From Carya illinoinensis (taxonomy: Eukaryota > Streptophyta > Magnoliopsida > Fagales > Juglandaceae): DNA of 64,000 nucleotides. The stretch covers positions 8,221,501-8,285,500 of the forward strand of contig NC_056760.1 of NCBI RefSeq assembly GCF_018687715.1. Direction: 5' to 3'. Shown here piece after piece: positions 37,462 through 47,971 of this stretch. Each line of letters opens with the position of its first letter. The first letter of the stretch is position 1. The position numbers and the translations under genes were made by a program. The notes under the pieces were generated by a model. That model had not been told where the DNA came from. It ran no database searches and saw nothing but the letters and a program-made list of their open reading frames with translations.

Positions 37462-37794
37462 TGTATTCATGATCAACATTAACACCCATCAAACGAGACA
37501 AGGAGTAAGTTATATATGCACCAAGTTCGATCGGTACCCATTACTTTTCTATCTCTGATATTCACTCTTCTGATCTCATAGGTATGGCCCAAATTACTCA
37601 TCCATTCCTGAAATGTCTTGTACTGCCAACCAAGACAACATTAATTAGTATTTTCGCATGACGAGAAGTGACTTTTGTTTACTTACCATCTAAGAATGCA
37701 AAAGATGCGTGTCGCCGTGTACACCTTTTGTTAATTTGCATGATGATCTTCTCGCAATGAAGAGTGTTAAGTGGCATAAATAGATGTGGCTTCA

Positions 37795-37890
37795 TCTAAT
37801 TTAATATATCTACTTTATAATAAAAATAAGTACTTTTTAATTTGACGAGTCACATCAAATTAACTATATCATAAAATTATTTTATTTAAT
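37795..37890. repeat. Dispersed short repeat, family C
   Basis: A diverged ~100-bp unit with TTTATAATAAAA, TCACATCAAATT and a final ATTTTATTT-type segment. Related copies are at about 12335-12430, 18290-18400, 29345-29450 (reverse) and 48165-48300 (reverse, with CAGATTGTAAAG and TAGATCTAACGGATC). Probably an old MITE family. Ends are not resolved. Confidence 0.45.
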
Positions 37891-40800
37891 TTTTTTTGTA
37901 GTGATAGTATTTCCCTCTCGCAATATATATGTCATACACAATCCGACTGCCATCCAATAGATTAATTACTCCAAAAGTACTATTAATAATGCTGCTCTTA
38001 ATAGCTAGTCAACTGTTTCTAGTTTAAGCAAGTTTTGAAGGAAATTTACGGTGAGCTCTTCCATATTTGCCTATGTATATGCGATTAACTAATTCCTAGG
38101 GTTGATCTCAAGGTTTCATATTCCAAGTTGGTATATATCTGGCCTCATGAAACTTTTGCATGTGAAACCAAGGTCACGGTACTGTACCACATGGGCGACA
38201 ACGTGTGCCTGCAGTTGCTCTGCGTTTGTTCCTGATCTTTTGACCTTTACATTCATTTATTCATTGGAAAAAATGGATGTGTAGATTGTCCTGTCTGCCT
38301 CATTTCTTTGGACCATTGGTCATGGAATCTTTTGCCTTTTCCCTGTTTTGAAAGGTATGAGAAACTATACAAAAAGGCCGGCCGGGGATCGAATATTAGA
38401 TCAATGACTGGTTATATTAACTGCATTCATGTCATGTAATGATCACCTAAAACTTGGGAGAAATTAGTTTTTAATATATAAAAGGAAACCTTGACAATCC
38501 AAGTCAAAAGAAGTACTCAGACTAGCTAGTTTGTTTGGTTTGGTGTAACAACTTCATTGAAAATCACGTACGTGTTAGGTAAATCTTTCTACCCTTTTTT
38601 CCAAAAACGTCCCGTGAGAGGCTTATTTCTTCTTGTTCTTCTTCACTCACATTATTCCAAAGCGTTGTTGTTGTCCAGAAAAACCAAAACAAAAATGAAA
38701 AAATATCCCCTTACTCAGGATATTAACTTCAAATTGGTAAAACACAAAGTGGTGGCAGGAAAAAAAAATGGTTAATTTAAGAAGATTTAGCAGTGGTGCA
38801 ATTGGCTTGACTTTTAGCTAAGAGAAGTGGGAGCAGCAAACAATATTTAGGCAATTAAGAAACCTCGTTTTGTAATTAATCGAGAAGTTTTGCTACATAT
38901 AAATAAAGTCGCGTACTAATCTACATATTAATATTATTGATTCATTCATATTTAAAATTTAAATTAATATTATTTTTAATAAAATTTATTTTTTAATCAA
39001 TTACATTAAATTAATATACATATTAATATATAATTATACTTGCAACTAGAAGATATATAAGATCAGACATATATGGTCGTTAATTAGAGAGATAGCTGCT
39101 AGCTAGGTAGGTGCACGAGAGCTTTGGAAGTTGTTATTAAATAATCAATTTTTTCTACGTTTAACAACCAGCGGGGTCCATCTTACGTGATTATGTTTCT
39201 ATGTTTCCTATGTTAATTCATGATGATCATGTTATGGTCAAGATTAATAATTAAGGATACTAATCATGGCTAGCCATATATATGACCATGCCAAACATGT
39301 TATGTCAAAAATTGAGATGCATTAATCTTAGTGATTAACGGGCATTATTATTTTTTTTAAACAAATAAATTTATAGATAAATTAAGAGTTATATGATATA
39401 AGATTCGATGGGTTGGGAATCGTCAACAATCATTCAAACACAAACAAACTCAATACCAATGAAGTAAAAAAAAAAAAAAGAAAAAAAAAAAGAGGGATCT
39501 GGAACAAAAAATTAACTCCCACCCATTTCTCACTTAGGAAAAGCCGCTTGAAACGGTTTTAGAATAATCTAAAAAATAAATTATTAGACTACGAGTAAAA
39601 GTTGCAATGAATTAGTGTGTGCTTCAATTTGTGAGTCGTGACAAGTGGTATGTTTAATTACTTGTAATTTTAGTTTTAGTTTTTTAATAATCTAAAAGTA
39701 TAAATAAAAACTTATTTTAATATTATCTCTTGCAAATACGTTAGGTTTTATATATACATTTGAAAATGGGAAAAAAACAAATAATTTTTACATCTCATCG
39801 AAAGTGGCCGATGCATCTAGCTAGCTAATTCAGGCTATCATAATAGTTCATGGGCTGATTAAGCTTTTGATGACATAGCCCAGCCCATGAATGCTCATTA
39901 ATTTTGGACCCCTCAATCTCGTTAGGGATTATTAAAAAGCTTGAGATAGAAATTTATATAATAAGATAATAATATTGAAAGCGTCATTCCAATGTGCTAT
40001 TTGGGATGAGTAATCCTATTCATTATATATTTTTTTAATATTTTTCATTATATCTTGTTATGTATCATTAATTATTTGATCATAGCAATGAGATGATGAA
40101 AGGATAATACTTAAAAAATGACTAATAGCATTTTTATTAATTAGATCTATACGACTTGGACCCACAAATTAAATAGAAATAAAAACTAAAATAAGCAAGA
40201 ATTAATATTAATTATAGCTTGGTTGAAATTTATAAAACATGATGCCCAGGAAAAATCTCATAACAATATGAATTTTGAAGCAAGATTTTAACGTCCATGA
40301 TCTGCTGTTGGCTTGGGTAATGAATCATTTGATGGAAAATATGAACATTCCATGCATGATAAGATTTTAAAGCATAGTTTTTAATTTTGTTCCGTTTTGT
40401 TTCGACTATTTCTTTGTGATTTTTTCTTTCCAGTGTAGTACAAGCACTACATCTCCTCAACCCTTGTTTCGTTTCATTTTAAATTATGATCGATTCCCAC
40501 CTGTTCCAATCATTTTGACCGGAATTGGCGTTCCGGACCCTATTCTATTTTTAACTGTTTTAATGTCAGTTTTATAATTTTCTTGAATTTGAATAGTATT
40601 TTTGTAAGTTTTAAATTTATAAGATATTTAATTAATTTTAAAATCTAAAAGGTATTTAAATAATCTTATTTTATTTTTTAACTTTCAATGTCTCATAATT
40701 CTTTTTGTTTAATATCGTTAGTTTTAACAATTTCTTTGCTCTTTTATTTTTTTCTCTTTGCTATTTTGTGTCACAACTCAAGTTTATGATTATTTTTAAT

Positions 40801-42084
40801 AATATATATCTCCACTTTGATAATATTATTCTTAATGTATATTCATTCTATAAGCTCGTCAATTCTTTCATATATATATATATATATATATGATACATAC
40901 TTACACAATTATTTTATTAATTATTAATTTATATAAAATATATATAATTTATCCTGAAATATTACACCAAAATGTATCAATATCAAAATATTTGATTTCA
41001 GTGCTTAAACAATTAGAATGACAAGCAGTGCTTAAATAAGAATGATCATCAAAATAAAATTTAAAACGCTGTCACAAAGTACATCTGCCGAGACACAAAC
41101 ATATTATGGTATATCTACAGATCTAGAGAGATATGGGAATATCTGGTGAATATGATAAGACGCGTAGAAATTACCGCAGATTTGTATCATCTACATACAT
41201 GACCTTTATATAATTGTTCGATCTTAGATGAATACGATATATAACCAACAAAAAGGACGGCACCACGGAGGGTATCTCGTTTATTTTTATAGATGATTTA
41301 AGATGAAATTATTTTGAAAATTAAATAAAATATAATTAAAATATATATTTTAAAATTATTTTTATTTTAAAATTTAAAAAAATTGAATTATTTACTTTAT
41401 TTTATATAAAAATTTGTAAAAATTATAATAATTATATAAGATAAGATAAATTGAAAAGTTTTGTAAAAATAAACGATCCACTTTCAATTGGTTGGAACTT
41501 GTGAGTAAAAAAAAGTAAGACATTAATGAACCGAGTTCTTTGCCATTTTCTTTTTCTTTTTTTAATTTTTTTTCTTTTTCTATCACACTGTAAGAAAACT
41601 GATTATCTATAACTAGTTTTTTTTTTTATTAAAATAATTATTTTATATCAAAATAAGTCTATTTTCGTCACAATTAACTTAACATAAATATTCATTTTTC
41701 TTATAGTAAATCTATTTTTCAAGTTTGATTTAATGTGAATAAATAATGATACATATACAACATTTTTGTATAATTTCGTTTAATATGAAAGAGGGTTATG
41801 CGAAATTAAAATCAAATCAAGTGAAAAACTCAAAAGTTAAAAATATTAATATTTCCTATAAAATGACACTATCATATTGGTTTGTTGCATTCAAAATGAG
41901 TGTTGTACACATCGATTGGGGATACACACACATATATACATACAAAAATGCTTCTAACCGGCCGACATTCACTGGTTTCACCCTCATTAACAAAAATCAA
42001 TAAAAAGATGTCATATCAGCATTACATAAGATAACACCATGAGGTTCACAACATGTGATTTTTACAGGAATGAAATATCCTACC

Positions 42085-42320
42085 AAAAAACATTTCTTCC
42101 CTTCCCTTTGCCTTCGGGGTGCTACCCGCCCCTACAGGGCAGGGCCACCCCTTCCCTACCCCTCGCCCCCCACATGGGTGGGGTGGGAGTTTTTTCCCCG
42201 TAATCTGTCCCGGTCCATACTGGAGCGGGATACCCCATCTGCTACACAGGGTGCAGGGGTGGACCTCCATCCGTCCACCCCCTGGTCTCCAACAAAGAAC
42301 CCCAGTAGGCCATTGACTTG
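42085..42320. other. GC-rich island 1, likely transposon-derived
   Basis: A block of strongly C/G-biased sequence with repeated CCCC/GGGG words and local inverted repeats (CCCCACATGGGTGGGG at about 42169-42184) sits abruptly in AT-rich DNA. Long frames are open on both strands, but they are proline/glycine-rich artefacts of base composition and match nothing I recognise. Confidence 0.4.
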
Positions 42321-42699
42321 TGCCATTTACGTCTTCTTCAAGTTCAAACACTAGAAATCACGTTTGTTTTTCATATATATCTATGGATTAATCTCGTAAT
42401 CTTGAAAAACTTATATGTATTGAAATTGAATCCTTATAATTCTTAACTATTGATAGTTCATTTAAAAAGTAATAACTTGATTAAAAATTTAAAAGATATA
42501 AAGTATAAACCGGGGAGAGAGGGATTGTGTCTCTTAGTGCAAGCAAGGAAATTAGGGCTGGGTTTTTCAATCAAATAATTCACATGCACATTCATCCTCC
42601 ACAGCATATATTTCACAATCCCATCCTCATTTAATCCCATCTTCCATCATCCATATTTCATAAAAAAAAAAAAAAGACATAATGAGAATCTGAGATTAA

Positions 42700-43205
42700 G
42701 AGAAATCGGCTTTACCTTCGTTAAGAATAACAAACGGTGATTTCAACGAGATTGACAGATGACGATGACAACGACGACTCGTGATGGTATTGGGAAGACT
42801 TACGGCGAGTGAAGGGAAGAAATTAGGGCTGGTCATTGGGACTTGGGAGGAATGAAAAGGCTTCGTGATCATAAGGGCACTAAAAGGGAGGGCTGAAGTG
42901 TTATAAATAGAAGACTCAAAATGGCGTCATTTTATCATTGACAAAACGACACCATATTGATTATGGAAGGGTAAAAAGAAAAACTCAGGCATCAAAACGA
43001 TACCATTTTAACCTATATATAAATATATAAAAAATATTATATATATGGGAAGTGGGGGCAAGGCAGAATATTTGCGGGATGGGGGCCACCCTCATCCTGC
43101 CCCTGAGGGGGGCGCCCGATGCAGGCGGGGACCCCCACCTCCTAGCTGGCAGACGGGGGATCTGCCTCGTCCACAGCGGGCGGGGACCCTGCTGGCCACC
43201 TCTAC
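42700..43205. other. Possible DNA-transposon remnant with GC-rich island 2
   Basis: The left part has paired AAAATGGCGTCATTTT- and AAAACGACACCAT-type motifs, typical of dispersed plant repeats. The right part (43045-43205) is a GC-rich block with GGGGCCACC, CCCCTGAGGGGGG and GGGGACCCCC self-complementary words. It resembles the block at 42085-42320 in style but not enough to align by eye. Confidence 0.35.
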
Positions 43206-44009
43206 TCTGCCTCTCATACACATACTCGAAGAGTTGTCTTGCAACTACCAACAACCACTACCAATTCCACCACTCATTGCCACCACCATCAGACAACCAC
43301 CACCATATGACTACTACCAATTCCATTTCTTGTTGCTGTCACCATCAGATGACCACCCAATTCGACGTCCAGCCACCTAGTTTGACGTAGCCACCAGTAC
43401 TCCTCTTCATAAAAATGCTTTGTTTCTTAGTGTAAAAGATTCGAATGGTATGGACAAAAGATTCAAATACTTTTTTCTCCCCTTTGTACTGATGCCCCTG
43501 TTTGCATGTCAAGTCCATTAGAAATGTTTTAGTTGTGGTCCATATGAAGTATTCTCATATGGATTGTGATGGGTTTGTTAAATTTTTTTGTGACAAAAGA
43601 TAGACATGAGAGACTGGACCAACTTTTCTATTTTTCAACCATGACGAAGGTGGAGGGACCAAAAACGTGTTAAGACTATCTACAAGAAAATAAAGCTAAA
43701 TTAATCGATTGTTATTTTTTGTTAGTTACTTGCTAATGCTTTGTCATTTTTGTTGACTTGGAGATGCATGTGCTCCCTTTTCTACTAAAGGACACTAATA
43801 CAAACAACCTTAGGTATTGGGAATTTTCAAAGAGGAGAGGGGTGAGGGATCTGGTTTCAAGAGTGGGGAGAGTCAAAAAAAATTGTGTGCCGTGCGGTTA
43901 CATCCTTGGGCCATGGATGAGCTATGTGACAGAAAATAATTAGAGGTTGTTTTTAGCGCTTAATCAATTTGACCAGTTAGAAGATTTTTCCATACACACA
44001 TATTATATA
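43206..44009. other. Intergenic DNA before the Helitrons
   Basis: Contains a CCA/CAACCACCA-rich stretch (43240-43380) with low-complexity frames, then unremarkable AT-rich DNA. No gene is supported. Confidence 0.5.
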
Positions 44010-44977
44010 TCTTCTATATATAAAAAGTGTGTATGAAACGAAAAATCTTGTTTTAACGGTTTTTCTTGTTTTTCCGTTAAAGTTAACACCGTTTGTTTTA
44101 ACGGTTTGACATATAAAATGAAGACATAAATATTAAGAGAGATAGCATTCAATGTTGTTATATGATTTATTAATCACAATAATAATAATACTTAATAGTT
44201 TATATAATAATAAGTAATTAAAGATTAGTTATTATATTTTTCTCATTTTCCTTAACATATACACGTGTATTAGGTGCATAAGACGTAAATCTCTAAGTAT
44301 AATATACGTGTATTATATGTTTCATTAACTCAGATTATTGAATATTTCAAATTTAAAAATCTCATATAATATATAATACAAGTGTGTTTAATCAAAGTGT
44401 TTTTTCTTTTCTCATGGTAGTAGGACGTAACTTCCGTTAAGTCATATTCCACACGTAGGCTTGCTATGATGGGTATGTGATAAAAGTCGTGATCCTTGAG
44501 CTAATCAAGAAAGAGTAAATTCGGCCAACAACTTCAAAATATATTTTAGGATTTATATATATGCTATATATAGAAAATATTATACCACAAATTTTATAAA
44601 AAGATTACGTTTTAACTTTATGTTGTCCCTGATCGATTCAACCAACAGCAAAATAAGAATTTCAATGTTGTCTCTATTGATTATCTACAGGATGACATAA
44701 ATTGATAAATAATAATACAAACATCAAACGACACATATTTTGAACTACTGTTTATGTTAGACTTTTATTAAATTTTTCGTATACGTTTTTGCTAAAATTA
44801 TAGATGTTATAAATATGTATTGGATTATATGATATTTTGAACTAATTTTTTTATTTTCTCTAATATGCCTTAAATTATTAAGTGACATCAATAATTTTTA
44901 TAAAATATATATTATTTTTTACAAATAATCATTTCATAAAATTAGACAAACGTGCTTTGCACGTTGCTCCCACCTAG
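44010..44977 (+). mobile_element. Non-autonomous Helitron, copy 1
   Basis: Starts TCTTCTATATATAAAAAG after an A (44009) and ends CTAG before a T (44978), the A|TC...CTRR|T signature of Helitrons. A 7-bp stem AACGTGC-TTT-GCACGTT (949-965 in the 44xxx numbering) lies 12 bases from the end, as the rolling-circle 3' terminator should. No inverted terminal repeats, no target duplication and no ORF, so it depends on proteins supplied in trans. 968 bp long. Confidence 0.92.
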
Positions 44978-45174
44978 TATATATATATATCAATGTGTCC
45001 AAGTACTTAACAATTAATTCCATGAGCCATTAGTTATAAAAAAAAAATTCCATGAGCCATTCCAAGAGTCCTCGTAGTTTTAGCTTACCACGGTATAAAC
45101 CATTGATTTCTCGAAGGAATTCGAGGATGTTCTCTCTCTAATAATTAGTAATAACCCAAATATAAATATAAATA
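44978..45174. other. Spacer between the two Helitrons
   Basis: 197 bp with a (TA)n run and an imperfect local duplication of TTCCATGAGCCATT (about 45018-45062). No other feature. Confidence 0.6.
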
Positions 45175-46142
45175 TCTTCTATATATAAAAAGTGTATATG
45201 AAACGGAAAATCTTGTTTTAACGATTTTTCTTGTTTTTTCGTTAAAGTTAACACCGTTTATTTTAACGGTTTGGCATATAAAATGAAGACATAAATGTTG
45301 AGAGAGATAGCATTCAATGTTATTATATAATTTATTAATCTCAATAATTATAATACTTAATAGTTTATATAATAATAAGTAATTAAAGATTAGTTATTAT
45401 ATTTTTCTCTTTCTCCTTAACATATACATGTGTATTAGGTGCATAAGACGTGAATCCTTAAATATAACATACGTATATTATACGTTTCATTAACTCAGAT
45501 TATTGAGTATTCCAAATTTAAAAATCTCATATAATATATAATATAAGTGTGTTTAATCAAAGTACTTTTTTTTTCCCTATGGTAGTAGGACGTAGCTTCC
45601 GCTAAGTCATATTCCATACATGGGCTTGCTATGGTAGGCACGTGACAAAGGCCGTGATCCTTGAGCTAATCAAGAAAGAGTAAATTTGACCAACAATTTC
45701 AAAATATATTTTATGATTTATATATATGCTATATATAGAAAATATTATACCACAAATTTTATAAAAAGATTATGTTTTAACTTTATGTTGTCCCTGATAG
45801 ACTCAAACAACAGAAAAATAAGAATTTCAATGTTGTCTCTATTGATTGTCTACAGGATGACATAAATGGATGAATTATAATACAAATATCAAACGACACA
45901 TATTTTGAACTACCGTTTGTGTTAGACTTTTATTAAATTTTTCGTATACATCTTTACTAAAATTATAGATGTTATAAACATGTATTGAATTATATGATAT
46001 TTTGAACTAATTTTTTTATTTTCTTCAATATGCCTTAAATTATTAAGTGACATTAATAATTTTTATAAAATATATATTATTTTTTACAAATAATCATTTT
46101 ATAAAATTAGACAAACGTGCTTTGCACGTTACTCCCATCTAG
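45175..46142 (+). mobile_element. Non-autonomous Helitron, copy 2
   Basis: Same orientation, same 968-bp length and near-identical sequence to the copy at 44010-44977. Starts TCTTCTATATATAAAAAG after A 45174 and ends CTAG before T 46143. The 3' hairpin AACGTGC-TTT-GCACGTT is at 46114-46130. Differences are scattered substitutions. It ends 194 bp before the ATG of the BBE-like gene, so it lies in or next to that promoter. Confidence 0.92.
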
Positions 46143-46143
46143 T

Positions 46144-46336
46144 ATGTGTGTGTGTGTGTGTGTGTGGTGGACACTGGATAACTACAAGATCGTAAATATT
46201 AATATTGTTCAACTGTCATAAATAACCTTAATTTGTACATTAAATTTTCCGCACATCATGTATATATATATATATATATTAGTGATCAGTGGAGTACAGC
46301 TACAACCTGTCGAGACTTGATCATCGGAGAAAAAAT
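46144..46336 (+). promoter_or_regulatory. Proximal promoter/5' UTR of the BBE-like gene
   Basis: The only sequence between the Helitron end and the ATG. It holds a (GT)n run (46144-46166) and a (TA)n run (46261-46279) that could serve as a TATA region. An in-frame GTG at 46289 is not a credible start. No other element is recognised. Confidence 0.35.
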
Positions 46337-47971
46337 ATGGGAATTTCGAACCTTAAAAGTCTTCCATTAATATTAATCTCCATTCTCATGATCGTCTCAG
46401 CATGGTCCTCACCTAGTACTGCAGCTTCAACTAATTCTTCTAGTTCTAGTCATGACCGGAGCTTCCAGCAATGTTTTTCTTCCGGTTTCCAGCATTCTTA
46501 TAATTCTACCTCGGGATCATTGATCTTCAGTAAGAATAACTCAGCTTATGCCTCCCTCTTAAAATCTTCCGTACGAAACCTAAGGTTCTTTAACTCTTCC
46601 GAACCGCAATTCATCATTTCTCCATTTCATGAATCCCACGTCCAAGCAGCCGTGATTTGTTCCAAGAAACATGGCATGCAAGTAAGGGTTCGAAGTGGTG
46701 GACATGACTACGAGGGCCTTTCCTATGTGTCTGATGTTGTTCCATTCATCATCATCGATCTTTTCAATCTTCGGTCTATTAGCATCGATGTAGAAAATGA
46801 GAGTGCATGGGTGGAGTCCGGTGCAACCCTAGGAGAGTTGTACTACAAGATTGCAGAGAAAAGTAACGCCTATGGCTTCCCAGCAGGAAGTTGCCCCACG
46901 GTGGGCGTTGGGGGACACTTAAGCGGGGGTGGTTTCGGGACTCTATTCAGAAAATATGGCCTTGCTGCTGATAACGTTATGGATGCTAAGATTGTCGACG
47001 CTGATGGCAAACTTCTAGACAGAAAATCCATGGGAGAAGATCTTTTTTGGGCGATCAGAGGTGGAGGAGGATCGAGCTTTGGAGTCATACTCGCATGGAA
47101 AATCAGGTTGGTCTCTGTTCCGCCAGGGGTGACTATTTTCAATGTCCAAAAGACATTGGAACAAGGCGCAACCGAGCATCTGCACAAGTGGCAAGCCATT
47201 GCCAGTAAGCTTCATGAAGATCTTTTCCTCCATGCAGTTGTAGGCGTTGCTAATGAACCTTCAAACGGCGGATCAAAGACAATTCAAATTTCGTTCGTAT
47301 CTTTGTTTCTTGGGCCGGCTGAGAGACTCCTCCTTTTGATGAAAGTTAGTTTTCCTGAGTTGGCTTTGGAGCGCAACAACTGCATTGAAATGAGTTGGAT
47401 ACAGTCTGTTCTTTATTTTGCTGGCTTCCCAATCAGGAGTCCCTTGCAAGTTTTGCTTGATAGAAGCCCACAGTCGAAGAGTTTCTCCAAAGCAAAATCA
47501 GACTACGTGAAGGAATCTATTTCGAAAGCTGGGTTGGAAGGGTTGTGGCAAAGACTAATGGAGGAACAGACATCCTTGCTGATCTTGACACCTTATGGTG
47601 GAAAGATGAGTGATATTTCTGACTCAGAAACGCCTTTCCCGCACAGAAGTGGAAATTTATATAAAATCCAATATTCAGTCACTTGGGATTCCGACAATGA
47701 AACACAGCAACACATCGGGTGGATGAGAAGTCTTTATGCGCACATGGAACCTTATGTTTCCAAGTCTCCAAGAGCAGCCTACCTGAACTATAGGGATCTT
47801 GACTTGGGGCAAAACGACAACAACAATGCAAGCTATGCACAAGCAAGTACTTGGGGTTTGAAGTATTTTAAGAACAACTTCAAGAGACTAGTTCGTGTAA
47901 AAACCGTCGTTGATCCTAGTAATTTCTTTAGGAATGAGCAAAGCATCCCGGTATTTCCATCTCCTCAATAA
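46337..47971 (+). CDS. Berberine-bridge-enzyme-like FAD oxidoreductase (secreted)
   Basis: Intronless, 544 aa from ATG 46337, chosen because it puts a hydrophobic signal peptide (LPLILISILMIVSAW) directly at the N-terminus. The FAD-binding domain carries both residues for bicovalent flavin attachment: His123 in SGGHDYEG and Cys186 in GSCPTVGVGG. The C-terminal BBE domain has YLNYRDLDLG and the closing VVDPSNFFRNEQSIP. Relatives oxidise monolignols, oligosaccharides or alkaloids in the cell wall or vesicles. The residue three after Cys186, the oxygen-gate position defined in Arabidopsis BBE-like 15, is Val189, which favours oxidase over dehydrogenase activity by analogy. Many Asn-X-Ser/Thr sites fit secretion. 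Substrate unknown. The frame is complete. Confidence 0.95.
   Translation: MGISNLKSLPLILISILMIVSAWSSPSTAASTNSSSSSHDRSFQQCFSSGFQHSYNSTSGSLIFSKNNSAYASLLKSSVRNLRFFNSSEPQFIISPFHESHVQAAVICSKKHGMQVRVRSGGHDYEGLSYVSDVVPFIIIDLFNLRSISIDVENESAWVESGATLGELYYKIAEKSNAYGFPAGSCPTVGVGGHLSGGGFGTLFRKYGLAADNVMDAKIVDADGKLLDRKSMGEDLFWAIRGGGGSSFGVILAWKIRLVSVPPGVTIFNVQKTLEQGATEHLHKWQAIASKLHEDLFLHAVVGVANEPSNGGSKTIQISFVSLFLGPAERLLLLMKVSFPELALERNNCIEMSWIQSVLYFAGFPIRSPLQVLLDRSPQSKSFSKAKSDYVKESISKAGLEGLWQRLMEEQTSLLILTPYGGKMSDISDSETPFPHRSGNLYKIQYSVTWDSDNETQQHIGWMRSLYAHMEPYVSKSPRAAYLNYRDLDLGQNDNNNASYAQASTWGLKYFKNNFKRLVRVKTVVDPSNFFRNEQSIPVFPSPQ

Larger units (their letters stand above)
35214..42040. other. Gene-poor region upstream of MIR167 and beyond
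   Basis: No protein gene is supported. The first 1-2 kb is the presumed MIR167 promoter/transcript start area (minus strand). It includes a long (CT)n run at 35579-35634, which reads (GA)n on the transcribed strand. Family B MITEs lie at about 35815-35995, 36055-36255 and 41285-41475, and a family C repeat at about 37795-37890. (TA)n runs are at 37424-37454 and 40870-40892. A-rich runs occur at 37334-37349 and 39466-39491. Confidence 0.55.

Noticed and set aside
42046..42354. Open frames on both strands of the GC-rich island
   Set aside because: Proline/glycine-rich frames open on both strands, produced by base composition. No start context or homology.
43045..43390. Overlapping proline-rich frames over GC island 2 and the CCA-rich tail
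   Set aside because: Low-complexity translation. Several overlapping frames are equally open.
46289..46336. Extended start (GTG at 46289) for the BBE-like protein
   Set aside because: The first codon is GTG, not ATG, and the extra 16 residues would precede the signal peptide. ATG 46337 is the natural start.
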